This document shows, in pieces, positions 34,436-48,400 of a stretch of DNA of 64,000 nucleotides. The notes under the pieces are model-generated. The model made no database searches. It was not told the origin of the DNA and saw nothing but the letters and a program-made list of their open reading frames with translations. The translations under genes and the position numbers were made by a program. Each line of letters starts with the position of its first letter. Within the stretch, counting starts at the first letter, position 1. Source of the DNA: Asterella californica (taxonomy: Eukaryota > Streptophyta > Marchantiopsida > Marchantiales > Aytoniaceae). Location: NCBI GenBank assembly GCA_036924285.1, contig JAYKYS010000007.1:14136001-14200000 (forward strand). Reading direction: 5' to 3'.

Positions 34436-37400
34436 ATGGCTCAGGCTGTGATTTGCGGTCAAGCTCCTGGATCAGTAGTCAGTTTGTTGAGAACGTCTGA
34501 TGCTCCAGGGAATTTCAAAGTCAGGAAAGCCTGCCTGAATGCAAAGGTGTTCGAATCTCAAAGGATCGGCCATTATCTTGAAATTCTGAAGGCGGATAGT
34601 GCTTGTTCGGGCGAAGGGTCTGATCTTTCGCCGGGGCGATCACCGATCACCAACGACACGGTTGTCAAGAATAAGTTTGGAAAAGATGGATGTCTTTCTG
34701 GGCGGGAGGTTCTGAGGACTGCTGCTTTGGATGCACGCGGCGGTGGTGTCCGTTTGGGAGCCTTGTCGAGACGCCGGGGCCTTGGAGGGAGATCTTTAAA
34801 CGGTCCCGAAGTAGCTGGTGCATGTCAAGTTTCGATAAGAAGAAGAGCCCTCAAAATGGCAACCATGGCAGTACCGCGTGCGCTCATGGAAGATTCAAAT
34901 GGTGAATATGCAGTTCCTGGGGATGTTGAGGTACATAATTGTTCAGCTCTTTTTGGCATTGTTAGTAAAACCCACAGATTTCTAGTTTTGGAAAACCAAA
35001 GGTCTCTCGGGACTTCTAGTTCTTAGTACAGTAAGAGAAAATGAGCAACACATTAGAGGTTTGAAATGTATAATTTCTTGTATCGTCCACCCAGCGTTAG
35101 ACATGATTTCGCATGGCGTCCTCTTCGTTGTTGTGATTTAGAGTGCGAGTTTGTCAATGTGCTTGCACAGATTTCTAGTACTGGAAACCAGAGATCGCTT
35201 GGTGCTTTTAGTCCTTGGGACTGTGAGAGAAAAACTAGAGCAAAACATTAGAGGTTTGAAATGTGGATATTGTTTGTTGTTCCACCCAGCGTTAGCCATG
35301 AGTGCGTCCTCTTCGTTGCGTGATGTAGAGGACGCGTTTGTCAATGTGCTTGCAACTCGGAGACTGCAGGTTTTTTGGCATTTGCAGATTCCTTACTGAG
35401 CTAGTTTAAATGCAAGTTGTAGCCCCCATGGAAACTAGGAGACGTTTAGAGTACTATTTGCTACTCAAGTTACTCAAGGACATAAAATGCTGAATATGAC
35501 AGCTTGAGTATCTACAGAATGAACTGATTTGCTTCGCCATTTGTGGACGCAGTCGCAGAAATCCGAGTATGGAACGTTTGGCGCAAGTGGTGGACCAAAT
35601 GATGTGGAGGACGCTTCCACAGATACCACTAAACTGTCACCTGCCTTAGTGAAGTGGGACGAAACTACAGCACGTTTGGCCGATTCAGCTACAGCAGCGT
35701 TTCTGCTCCTTCAACTTCCTCAGATAATCTTGAACACGCAAAATCTTCTTGCTGGAAATTATGCGGCCCTGTTTGCAGTACCGTGGATGGTATGGTGCCA
35801 CTCCTTTCTCGCTTTCATAATTCCGATCGTCATTTCATATTTGTTTCGGGTCGAGGTAAGCTCGCTCTGTGTGCGTCTGATCTCCAACTCACTCCGTGAC
35901 CATCACCGTTTGATGCCCTTGTTCCTCCATATTGTCCAGAAGTGAAATAGAGTGAGCATTTTCCGGTTAGACAGTAATCTAGTCCTTTCGTGGTTTAACC
36001 TAATATTCGTTTATTACCTGCAGAAAGTTCTCTCGCAGGGATCCCTTTAGTTTCTGGGATCCGGATCAGGAAAAGTGAGAAAGAGCCTTCTCTTGTGTTT
36101 GAGTTTGTCTTCAGCATTAGGTTGTCGAACCATACCATACCAAATGTCCGTTTATACTGATCTTATAGAGATCTTCTTCTCTGGTACTGGCTCGGTTACC
36201 TGTTTGATTGGGATCAGTCGGGGTCGTCCTTCGGTCTCCACATTAACATGGTACACCCTTGAGGTAGATAAGTTGGATCAGGATGAGAGCATCATGGAGT
36301 TATAATCTTCATTCGCTTGGATTCCTTTTGCTCCACAGGGTCAGTTGACAGGTCTGTTGGGAAATTTATCCCTCTTATCCTACTTTGCCAGCAAGAGGGA
36401 AAGAGGTGCGATGGTGGTGCAAGCTGTTGGTGTTGTTTCAACTTTAATTGTACTCTTGCAACTCGCACTAGCAGGCGCGATGCCACCTTTGGCGTTTGCC
36501 GTGACAGGAACGGCTGTTGTTATTGGACTTGTCTTGAACTTCTTGAACTACGTAAATAAGTTGAGTCCCGCCATATGGAGACTTTGGAAAGAAGCCGTAA
36601 GCATTGGGGGACTAACGGTCTTGCCTCAGGTAAGTGCTGGAGGAGTGGTAAAAGCATCGTATGATTCTGGCCACGCTTCGTTGAAGGCTGCAGTGCGTGT
36701 GCCTAGCTTTCGATGTATGGAGTGTCCATCTTGGTTTCAGTCATTTCTGTGTAGATATCAGTGATGTAAAGCGTTTTGAAAATGTTTGCAGGTTATGTGG
36801 GCTACTTTTGAACCGTATATCCCACACAGTGTGATACCGGGTATTTTCTTCGGCACTCTGGCAGTCACTGTGATCGTCCTGGTATGTTTTCACGTAGCCT
36901 GTCTTTAGATGCTACCGAAGTTCGGATGTGTGCAGTACTGGAACCTTCATCGTATGTATTTCCTGCTGCTCATCATCGGAGTTCTGGTATTTCATACCTT
37001 CTCCTCCAACATAGATGGTAAATTAATGTTTAGCTGAAATAAGCGGTCTCGCCCTGATGTAAGTCAAAACTCGTTTGATAACCTTATGCAGGATCGCTTG
37101 AGGAAACTCCCACCAAAAGTTCAAGAGGCAATGGGGAATGTATCGGCCTGGACTGCAACCCTCTTGTTCATGTGGGCACCTGTTGCCCAATGGGTAAGTA
37201 ACTCATTCAAGTGTTTTGAACCTCAACGTCCTGGCTGCTATTCATCTATTCTGGCATCTGTGGTTTCCTTTGAGACATTCTCCTTGTTCGTACACAGCGT
37301 TGTATATTTGTTGTCAAGGGCATAATATACAGACTGGAAGGTAATTCGTTCTTATTCAATGACAGTGGACAAATTACATCAATCCTGCCAACATCAAAGG

Positions 37401-38334
37401 ACTTTCAGTTTTTACCGTTTTACTCGCCATGGTGGGAAATTCTCTACTGCTCCCTCGCGCTCTTTTCACACGGGATCTAATGTGGTAAGTAAGATAACCT
37501 TGACGCTCTCTCGAACTCAAAAGTGTCTTGACGTACCTCATCGATACAGAATACTAGTTGTTCCCAGGTTAGCAGACTTGAATGTGCTAAGACAACTTAC
37601 GAAACGTCCTGTGATATGTTTATGTCACAGGTTTACTGGATCAGGTTGGGGAACGATGTTGCAGGGCTGGGGAATATTGCTCAGTATGTACATGTAAGAA
37701 GAAATTCTCTCTTACTTAATTTTGTCCGGAAGATGTTCAGGTTTTGTTTGTACGTGTTTTGACGCGGGCTATTACCTAGAAGAGCATGGGAGGAGTGGGA
37801 AATATAGGAGAAAAGTATGTACCACCTGTCACTAATATTGGTCTCCGGGAGGCGTGAGAATATGGGCAAATATATACATACGTAGGATTTTCCAGTATCG
37901 CTTCATGACCATCGATACGTGACATATACGCTGTAATATTTTCAGGTGTGAAGTCATCAGTAACGTTACCTTCTGGGGCGTTAGCGCAGTCCTTGCACTT
38001 TGGTTAGGTAAGTACTCACTCTCCTTTGCCGTTAGATCCTTTCTTGTTCGAACTGAGGAAAAGCTTGCAGAGATTTCGTATGTCCCTCGTGCATAGCCAG
38101 ACCTTGCCAGTTCACTACCCTCCTTCGCTTCGACCCATCTGCATCCATCAATTGTTGCCTGAAGCAGATCCCAAGACTATCAGTTCGTTTACGGTCAAGT
38201 GGTTCGTTACCATGATTTAGCTCACCTTTTGCGCTGTTTCTGCAGGTTCGATGTTGTGGAATGATTCAAGAGCGTATCAGCTCCATTCCCCGCTGAAGCC
38301 CCTTGTAGAACTTATTTCTGGAAGTCGTAAGTAA
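34436..38334 (+). CDS. MEX1: MEX1, chloroplast-envelope maltose exporter
   Basis: Nine coding exons: 34436-34930, 35553-35789, 36339-36629, 36792-36881, 37092-37193, 37366-37484, 37631-37693, 37946-38007, 38246-38334; 1548 bases, 515 residues. The family moves maltose from starch breakdown out of the chloroplast at night. Diagnostic pieces are LQLPQIILNTQNLLAGN and AVPWM (exon 2), GLLGNLSLLSYFASKRE (exon 3), GGLTVLPQVMWATF (exons 3-4), GNVSAWTATLLFMWAPVAQW (exon 5), GLSVFTVLLAMVGNSLLLP and PRALFTRDLMW (exon 6), and a C-terminus LELISG-like before the stop. About nine hydrophobic segments fit an inner-envelope carrier. Exon 1 (165 codons) is unconserved and should contain the plastid transit peptide; it makes the protein about 100 residues longer than Arabidopsis MEX1. 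All introns are GT-AG and phases agree. Confidence 0.95.
34976..35354. repeat. 193-bp tandem duplication in MEX1 intron 1
   Basis: Two head-to-tail copies, starting AGATTTCTAGT near 34976 and 35169, both containing CATTAGAGGTTTGAAATGT and CACCCAGCGTTAG and ending TTTGTCAATGTGCTTGCA. They differ at roughly one position in six. Confidence 0.9.
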
Positions 38335-41020
38335 GTGCGACTTCACCGGAATTTAACGCGTGTACAGTGGAGGAGACCTTAGCAACTACCTCCGGTGAAT
38401 CAGGCAAAAATAATCCTTTTCCGGTTTTGTGAAAATTTTCTTCCTATAGAGGCGTATCTCTGGAAGATACGGGGATACGGAGAATTAATCGCTATCGATG
38501 ATTTTGTTGCACATGTACATTCCGTTTCTTACATCACAATTTGAAGTGTCCGCCACTACATCAAGACTTCTTGTTCCGTTTGCACGATATGTCCACTTTT
38601 ATTTCAGTTTATGAGACGTACATTTTTGGGTGTAATCATATTTCGCACGTAAAAGTTCCATGTTTGTACAGGAATACACGCAGTAGGCAAAACTGTCTTT
38701 GCAACCATGAACCTCTTCAAAATCAAAGGTACCCACAACTACGCCTAAGAATATAGAGCACGCTCTGCAGAGAGATACTTACGTTTTGTTACAATGAAAC
38801 TAAAAAGAAATTAAAACCCTAAAATATCGACAACTACGTTGACAAATGATAAAAGCTTCCGACAAACAAAATGTCACAAACTTAACACCAAAACGTTCGC
38901 ACTTGCAAATTTCTCTGGTTAACGGTCCGGCACATGCGCGAAAGAAACCCTCTCGCCTTCAGTACCTGCAGGTAGGCAACTTGCTCACTGGTAGAAGGCA
39001 GCTTTGCGACTTGTCCTTGGACTGAGGGGTTGGCCCGTGTAATACCCACACCTAGAAAAAGACACAGGTAGCAGATAGAATATGCACAATGTAGAGAAAT
39101 ATTCCCTTATTACCCCCAAGAGAGGGAGCCAGCGAAGTAAAATCCAGTGTTAACGTATTATCACATCAGGCAAGGCACCGTAAAAGATCAAGCCCTATTG
39201 CTGAACGAAACCAATATCACCCAATACGTTATACGAGTTATACACTAACTGATATTTATAGGAGTCTGTACTAAGATCAAGATCAGGTACAGCATACAAC
39301 TCAATCAGTAGACACCCAACGAGTAGAATTAGAGCGGATGGATATCCGCATCAAGACAACAGAAGAAAATTAGTATTAGAATGAATGTCAAACTGCAGTA
39401 GAAGGTCCGGAAACGCAAAATCACCTTTCAGTAAAGAAACCACCAACACTGAACATTCGATTAGCAAGCCATTAAGATACCAGACAACTGCAGTAAGCAT
39501 ATTAGCTTTATACTATACTAGGTTACAAGATATAAAATGAAGAACGAACTGTTAGGGTAACATCGAGGCAATAAAACTCTGACCTATAAAGACGGCCGTA
39601 GGCCACAAAAGATCACTGATGCTTGAACTCGGGGCCTAATCAGCACCGGATAAAAGTTCTGGCAAGTGTCGATAGTGTGATTTGTAAACGAGATGATACC
39701 AAGGCAACAACCCTGAGATTACAATCCGGAGACTTGCTATGCTGCCAAAGACAAAGAAAGCTGTTGCAGTCCTTCCAAACACATTCCATCATCAACACGG
39801 CATCGAGCATACCCTACACACGTTCAAGGAAACCCAGAGGTACGTCCGCAACCCACGCTTGGCAGACAATGTTCAAAGATGCCCCACGCCCTATATTTTG
39901 ACCTTGTAAAGAGTCTCAACTCGGTACATGGGAAATAGAAGCAGCAGTACTTGCTGTCGGGGTGACACCACACCAATCTAACCTTCATACCCTCCTTGTG
40001 AACTGAATTCAACCTGCTCCTGTTCAGAGCTAATACGTAAAATATCTGTCACTGACTTCAAGGACTCAGCCCGAGATGAAGTCTTTCACAAGAGCTTTTT
40101 ATCTGAGAAAAACTGGTTCATCTCATAGGATTCTCCTTTGTCGTTAATACAAGTTCCCAATACTGTTATCAGCACATCTCATACAAACCAACCGAATTTG
40201 TTAATATGATGTAGATAAAAAAAAGCTGATGATCAGTCACCGACCAAATCATTCTTATGACTTCAACTAAGGCCAAACTTCTGGACTGATCAGAACTTTT
40301 GCTCGCTTCCTTCATGAGCGTGTAGATTCAGAACATACGGTTTAGAGAAGAGCAATTCTGCTTCAGGAAACTTCCTTACTTCGCTTCTGAACGAAAAATT
40401 GTAAAATAACCAATCAAAATTGAATACATCAGTTACAAGAGCATCCCTGATGCTACATGCTATCTAAAAAGTATACAGGAGGTTCTTCGATTGAATGTTC
40501 AATGTACATACGCTAATTTCCTCGACCGACGTTTACCTCTTACTGTTGCTCACTCGGCAGGTACAAATGCGTAAAAGCAACTGAAGCATTAACATCCTGT
40601 CCCTGAAACATCACTAATTAAAGAGTGGTCTCAGTTGAAATTCATCCACGCAATAGACTTCCTACTCGAAAGCCCGGAAAGGGGTCCGGCAACACCTTGA
40701 GTCTGCTTACATTCAAGCAAAAGTACACGCTTTGCTAATTTCTAGTGGCATCTATCCATCCAGTAGCTTAAATTACCAGGTACTCGACTCGAAGAAGAGT
40801 ATTAGTAACAAAAAGAGATTCTCTACCATGGATTGCACTAGATGCGACAACAGTCCAAAGTATCAAAATTTATGCTAGTATCTACGGTAAAAGGATATCA
40901 AAGCGATGGGAAGTGGCTGAACTTGTCGCTTCCCACTTACTCACAACCACGAACCCCGACGTCATCCAGCTGACGGAATCTAGAACACCTCAGGTTAGGT
41001 CGTTCGTGAACAATGTCGTA
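38335..41020. other. Region between convergent MEX1 and ATX genes
   Basis: Contains the 3' UTRs of both genes, which point towards each other. No additional gene or RNA recognised. Several short frames on both strands lack conservation. A telo-box-like AAACCCTAAA occurs near 38815. Confidence 0.5.
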
Positions 41021-42487
41021 TCACACAATCCACTTGGTAAGCTCGGACCGTGGAGCAGTTATTCTCGTTGGCTCTTCGTCCAACCCAAACGAGTTGACGG
41101 AACCCCGACATCCAGCGCATCCGCAATAGCACGTTAACAGCTCGTCTTTTGAAGCGAATCTGACCAACAACGAGTAGATCTTTAGACCCACTTCCCATAA
41201 CAAACACGAAGAATAAGTCAACGCTCCGGCATAAGGATGTTTAGTCGTTGTAACGAACCTGTAGTCATATGTGAGCTCCACTCCTTCAGGAATGTCTCGT
41301 TTGGCGAATATGATGATATGATCTTCACCGCTGGCCGCAACAACCCTGGAATAGCAGTTTGGCTGCACGAGCATTGGCCGTTTAAAAGGTATAATCACAA
41401 GCAAAGAGTGCAAGAATAGTAATTCTAATGGTCAATGCCTCTGGCTTCGTGCTCCCTCCGCTCTAGAGTGATATACGAGTTGTCATCCAACTACATGCGG
41501 CAGGATAGGATACATGTCTCAATACCAACTACGGATGGGCTTAACCGTCCCTGTCCAAGTCTGTACCTCACAAGAGTGGTTGATAAGATGTGCTATGCTT
41601 CCAGCATGCGTCGCATCCACCACACGCTCATCATCGATTCGGAACATGTAAGTTCCGGCACCCTGTAAAATGGTGCAAACCCGCAATGAATGTTTTCATC
41701 ATATACATATCCACTTCACATGAATTGGTTGCTAATGTGATGCTATTCAACGTAAGAGTCACCTACCACGAGGGAGTCATAAGAACGACGTTCTCGGATA
41801 TCGGCTATGATAGGACGAACGACTTCGCCTGCGTATTCAATAACCTGCATGGAACATGCAGAACATGATAACAATTAGCAAACACTTGAAAATACAGCTC
41901 AAGAAGAAACACCAGCAGCAGAATCTACCGCACCTTGACTCCTCGACGGTATTTAGCTACACATGAGAAGAGGGTATATAATGGTACACGGATAAAAAAG
42001 TTTTCTGAGAAAAAAGTAACTTCCCACGCGCGCTTAGGTAAACCCCAAATAGTTTTGAACCCATGCAAGTACAAAGTGAGTAACAAAGAGTGGTAACATG
42101 TTTGCTAACTTGGTTTCAGAAGTAAGCAAATGTATGTGAGACGAGCATATATACACAAGGTAAAGCAGTTTTCTGAGAAAACAGTAATGAGACGAGGATG
42201 TATACTAACACACGGGTAAAGCAGTTTTCGGTGAAAACAGTGACTTTTCTTTCTCTTTTCGCTTCACAAAAGAATTCCCCGCACGTTTAAGGTAACCCCC
42301 AAACAGGTTTGAACCCATGCAAGTACAAGGTGAGTAACATATGAGACGAAGATGAGGTGATGTCTTCGGTCAACTCCACTGAAGCACGAACAATCACTCT
42401 GATGACAGGACTGAGGAGTACAAACCATGTCGCCTGCACAATGTGCTCTTTTCGTGAAGACTCCCCAACCATGAATAGCAGATTTTC
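41021..42487 (-). other. SET and post-SET coding exons of ATX
   Basis: Five exons (42487-42426, 41844-41767, 41662-41567, 41362-41259, 41159-41021) encode the catalytic domain. AdoMet-binding and catalytic elements are intact: HGWGVFTKR, VIEYAGEVVRP, GAGTYMF, NHSCEPNCYSRV, FAKRDIPEG and YDYR, followed by the zinc-binding CYCGCAGCRG. The last intron (41258-41160) is 99 bases and open in frame. Confidence 0.93.
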
Positions 42488-45400
42488 CTGGAAATTCAGT
42501 CAATGGGTTAGGTCTCCCACCCGATAACACATGCAACGGTACACCACTAGTCCGTATTCATACTAGTGGTGTAAAAGACTGGCAGCAAGATCGAAAATGA
42601 TTAGATGTATAAGTAATCTGTATAAGTAATCAGCTAGATTTGAGGCATCCCTTGTTGACAGAACGACTGAACGTCTTACTCTGCTAGACGGTCAGTAATG
42701 TCCGCAAAATGTCATCCCAAAGTTAACCCAGAATACGTCTAACGTGCATTGTGTGGACAGGATGCAACAGAGGGTATAGGATCCATCATGAGCCCGTCAC
42801 GTTATCTCCCATGCATACGGGGAAGTTATGCACAAAGCAAAAGGGAATATTATCTGAGATATTGGGTGGAAGAAAGTTCTTCATAAACAGCAGTAAGCAG
42901 CAAATGCACGTAAACATGTCATATAACAGCGGAGGAACACTCAGCAACCCTGAAAAAGATAACCTCTAAACATGTTACTGTAGCATGGAGGTTGCATCCT
43001 GCCAATTTACGGGGTACCCCACTCCTCATATCCGCGAGTGAGTAGCTTTACCGATAGCCGGTGAGTACGAGAATGCATACGTGTAACTACAGATAGGAAG
43101 ACCTATATCCCGTACAGTCCGCCGACTTAACGATACTCCAACAGCCAGGAGTGGAATCTAAGAATGCAGCGAGGTGGAGAAAACCATGACATCCCAACTC
43201 CCTGGTTTTGTTACCAACGATCCCGTGCAACTTAAACCAACCCGCACAAATTATCTTCTATTAGGAAGCGCGAAACTATATAGTAGTCACATACTACCAG
43301 TCATTCAAGAATGTATCAAGCGTTGTAAGTACTGTCATTCAGCAAATAGAGGGAAGCCATGAAACTGTGGAAGGGAAGTAAGCTTGCTTGTGACATGCAC
43401 AGGAGGTGTAGACAGGTAGTCTGACTACCATAACTTGAGGTATGCGTGAAGAAGGGTTGAGGAACATATTAAGGTTTCAATCGAATTGTTAAATGGTGAA
43501 AGTACAATCGGTGAGTCCGTCTGATCAAAGCGAGCTTTGGTGTACTGAAGACAGTCAGTTAGTAAACAACCGAATAAGAAAACAGGACGAAACAGAGAAG
43601 CGCAACAACAGGAGTAGAGATATTCGCATAAAACGTAATAACCGGTCAAAGCCACCACCAGCATCTCCACATTTACGTAAGCACCAGCAACGGAAGCGAG
43701 CACATTCATCCAATTACGGGAAACCCGAAATTGCTGGTATATAAGTCAACCAACATACTGAAGCGAATCTGCGAAGATCTGTGCGTTATCTCACCGAAAG
43801 TTAGACGCTGATGCAGGGTCGACTTCATGTGACGAAACCTTTCCGAAGTAGATAGTACAATCTTTCCGTTGTCAATCTCATCCTCGTTCAGTTGACCCTC
43901 GGTGGAAAGCGCGTTGGATATTCTGGCCTGCTTCCAGTGCCAAGACCACAGGCTGCCTCCGAACCCTTTAGATTCTCGATCAGGAGGATTTCTCATACAC
44001 CCAGTAACAATATATGGCATATTTTGCACAAAGGAACGTTTTCGTAAAGCGGCAGCCAGGGCCTCGGGTTCCCTGTGTCCACGTCGAAGTGCACTATTGT
44101 ATGGTTCTGCAAACGAACAAACCATAAATGTAAACTAATTGAATCCATGATGGCCACATAACCGGCTTAGGACCATCAGCGAAATACGTGTGCTAATATG
44201 GATAGTATACGACAACGGGGCCAAGAATACTAGAGAACTGACCACAACGAGCACACCCTGAAGAACTAGGAGGGAGGCAGGCAGTTGCGACGATTCTCGC
44301 TACTGCACCATTCGGCTGGGACTGAGGTTTGGTACATCCTCCTTGAACAGTAGGCTTATGTTTCTTGCAGTATGTCAGAAGTTGGAAACCACCATCATTG
44401 TCTGCCATGTTTACAGTCTTGTCTTCCATAACCTGATCCAACGTTGGAGCAAGAGCAGATTACAAAGTGCCCAATGTATTAACACCATAAAACGGTGTAA
44501 ATACCTAGTGAAACGAAAGAATTATTTGCGCTAAATCACACATTCGCAAAGACAAAAGAGTATGCAAACCTCCATGGAGAGACCAGCTGCTCTGGCACAC
44601 AAGGGATGGAATGATACACGGCAATGCGGCTTAGAACACTGCAACCAGACGGAAAACATAATCATTTTAAGTAGAGATCTGGAATGTTGCTTTTGCGATG
44701 GTAGAAAGTCTTAAAGAGGAAGCGTAAGGAACGTCAAGTGCAAATAGCAAGAAGTATACTAAATAGTATGAATCAGAGTTTAACTACCTGTATGCAAGCT
44801 CCGTATGGCACTTTGCAGACAGTGCAAACAAGTTTCCACCGTTCCTGTTTAATTAATATCACAGGCGCAAGTCAAGAACACTGGAGAACTCAGCATCTGG
44901 GTAACAGGACATTTTGCCTAAGAATCAACACATCTTCTAGGATTTAAACTGAATCTTGAAACAGACCGTCACAAGAGTGGCAAGTGACAAGGATTAGAAA
45001 CCACTCTTAAGCAACTATTCCTATACAGACGCACTTCCATAACAGAAGGTAAGCAAAACGATATACCTTGTTGATAGCACTTATTCCATCGACTGGCTCC
45101 ATCCTCTTAACATCGACGAGGCAAGTCTCTGCGCAATATGCACATTACAGCCGGTAAACAGCCATTCACGAGACAAAACATGAGTTGAAGAGCAATCCCA
45201 AAGCTTTCTCCACCAATGAGCCACCACTTACCAGGTGTCCACATTGCACACGTGATATGGGCCCACCTCCCATCTGTAGTTGTCTTCATTGCCCCACCTA
45301 ATAAGCACGCAACAACAGAATACTCCAGTGAAACGCCAGAGTCCACAGAAGCACAGAGTAAACAAAAATAACTTTGCATCTTCAACTGTGTGAAAATATG

Positions 45401-48400
45401 CTGGTACTAGATATCTTATATCACGTAGTCTCAACTGACCTCCCATACCATCAAACTATTTGTCTCCTAAGCAAAAGGAAGAAAAATGGCTTCATGGCTC
45501 TTAAGAAAACCCCCAAGTGATCATCCGCCATTCTTACAGAGTGGTTGTCGAGAAGGACACAAACCCCACCAGAATCTATACAGTATGACTGCCGACACTT
45601 AAACCAGACATATTTAGAGAACCGTCTAAGCCTTGTATGTATTTAGCAACCTTTTGGCTTTTTGCGTATTTAGTTTTTTTGAATAATAAGTACCCTTCCA
45701 GTTTCCGGTAGGAAAAGTAAGGTACTTTAGCTGAGAGAGTCTGAATGGTAGAAAAGGTCTATTTGAATCTAAGGGGTTCAGTTACGACAATCTTGTTAGC
45801 TGGAAGAACACAGTAAATTCCTAGCCCAGTTTCAAACAAGGAGATTGCGTCCGAATCGTTTTACTCTACTTCTGACAACAAACGCCCGTAATCTTAACAC
45901 TTCAACCTGACTATCTTCTGTACATCTTCAACCCCGCTTTGAATATGGTAAATGGTAATTAGAAATCAAGCCCGGAAGACCCTTGGAGTCAAAAATAAAT
46001 GTAGTAGTTACGTAGTGAGTTTCTGACTCAGACTTCAGACACGACATCAAGTCAAGTCCAACATTCCCCTCTAGTTTCTTCTAACACGCACAAAATGCTT
46101 GGAAATTTTAGTAGTTCAGAATATCCCATCTTAAGACTGCACCATCCCTTCCCACGATCATCTCTATCACAAGAATTTGTGAGCTATGCTACTCCCCTAC
46201 AGATCTGGCTGCATAGATACCTGTGACAGGACACAGGCAGCAAAGAGGGGCACTTTTAGGTGCTCCAGGACGGCACAGGTTGCAAAGCCATAGGTCTCCA
46301 TCTGGCGCCTCGAGCTCTCCGTAGCAGTACATGTGCACCTTCAAGCGGAAGCAGATTCACGTTGAGATGTTAAAAACAGTAAACGAACTTCGAGAATCAG
46401 GTGAGAAGAAACGGGTGCTGATCAGATACTTAGCCAAGCGAGTCGCCTTGTTAGCACAGTATAATACAAATATTCCGTCTGCAACTACAGTGAAAGTGAC
46501 CTAAATGAACTAGAACACCAAGGATAACCTGCCAAGGTTAGAATTCCAGGGCACAAAATGGTCGTCCGTTAATTCTCCTGTCGAAAATCGAACAAGCAAC
46601 CATGCGAATAGCAAGCGTAAACCGTAACACGCACATTGCCAATCAGGTGACTAAAGAGGAGAGAGAAGACACGGCTAGAGACGGCAGATTTCACGCACCA
46701 TTATTCTGCACTTATCACACTGCAGAAGTTGATTGTCCGCATATTCCTGAGGACATGCGTGTCAAGCAAGGTATTGTGAACATCCACATGCATTGAAAAT
46801 CTCCAACACAACTGGCTGTCCATGATTATTACACAAATTGTGCTACTTCTCCTTTAACCGCTCTCCTGTCTACGCTGAGGTCGTTATACTGCTCCCCGTG
46901 TCCGTTTTAAGTGAATAATGACCTCAACAAGCACACTTTCGTAACGCGAACTACGTGCGAGGACAATGGAGCGCAGCCTATGCCTTTACTGTTTGGCTTT
47001 GCATAGCAAGAAATATTTGATGTTTACTTGCCTCGTCCAAGTAACAAACACTGCACCGATCAAGGTGCTTCCACCGAAACTCCACGGGCTTATATCCAGC
47101 TGGCAGCAGTTCCTCGGCGCCATCCTCCAGTATAGGTTTCTCAATCCATGCGATGAATTTCGAACAGACTCTTGCGTAAGGTAAAGCCTATACGTACAAG
47201 ACCTATATGAGTCGAAGACGACGAAGTGGAGGCTCTAAGAAGGTAAAACATTGGGTTGAAAAACACAGCACTTCCCCGACGGAATTGTTCTGCCACTCTT
47301 ACAGCCAAACACAGTTCCCTGGACCATCGCATACTATACTAACGAGTTGTCCTGGGGGTTAAGAGATTAGCAATGATCATCTCAGTTGAAAGTACCCAAT
47401 CACCTGTATTAATCTGCCCACCCGTCGATTGCCAAATCCAAATAGAGAGGGACCAGATCTAAAAGACTGGCGTTTCTTTTCAAGCAAGGCAGCCTCGCAA
47501 AGCCCGGCTTTCTCCTTCACTCTCTGTATCTTTATCAAGATTCTTTTCCAGCATGCTGATGCACTTGGACCCTCTACCTGCACAACCCCACCAAAACGTA
47601 ACAGCAAACTTTCAGCTTTTACGCGGACCAAATCGATCAAAATTAATAAAAGAACTAGCGAGAAAGAGAAGAGAGTGCTTTCCTATGCTAAGGATGTCAA
47701 TCAGCGACTCGCGTGCGCTCTATGTCGTTCTTGCCTTTCAATATACAGCCACGGGTCCGAAACAGAACAAACAATGCAAAAAGCAGAAAAAGGAAGGACA
47801 GAGAATTAATAAAACTGTTTACCGGTTTACCATCCTCCGGAGATACTCGAAATAGAGGTAAGGATCGCATGGTTGGGTTCCTTTCAATTTCCATCTTGTA
47901 GTCCACAAGCTTTTGAGGATCTATAAAGTAAAAGTAAAAAAATGGTTAACACGGAAAAGCCAAATTGAACAATACAGGATCACACTCTAGCTGTAGTTAC
48001 TGTTTGAGAGTCACATATGGCAGCACACACAACATTCAGAGTCAGGTGCTCGTGTACCGAACCCTTTATGGAGGTGAACTTGCGAACAGCAGTGTATCCC
48101 TCAGTCCAGATATGATGCTCGTTATGAAACTGTTCAGAGTCTCTAACGATTTTGCCTGCAAAGTGAACAGACCACTAGCAATCAAAACCATAACTAAACC
48201 CTTCCAGTCTTCCACGCATGAGAGGCTATAACATTCTCAACCTGAAATCCTGGTCAGAAGGAGTTCGGTACGATCTGCAGCTGCCACGTCCTTCTTTACA
48301 CCTAATGCTTGTATGGGAAAAACTTCTACATCAAACAAGACATCATTCATCCTGAAGATCAAGTCACCAGACCATAACAGAGTGAAGGCCTAATCAGGGA

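Noticed and set aside
38813..38824. Telomere-like AAACCCTAAA
   Set aside because: A single telo-box, common in plant gene flanks; no tandem telomere repeats.
41021..41413. Unspliced 130-codon SET frame as the true last exon
   Set aside because: The 33 residues after YDYR do not fit the SET family, while splicing 41258-41160 restores the conserved YDYRF-x-CYCG spacing. Kept only as a possible retained-intron form.
47028..47031. GT donor at 47027 for the PHD exon
   Set aside because: It leaves phase 1, which cannot join the next exon. The GC donor at 47031 gives the conserved sequence.
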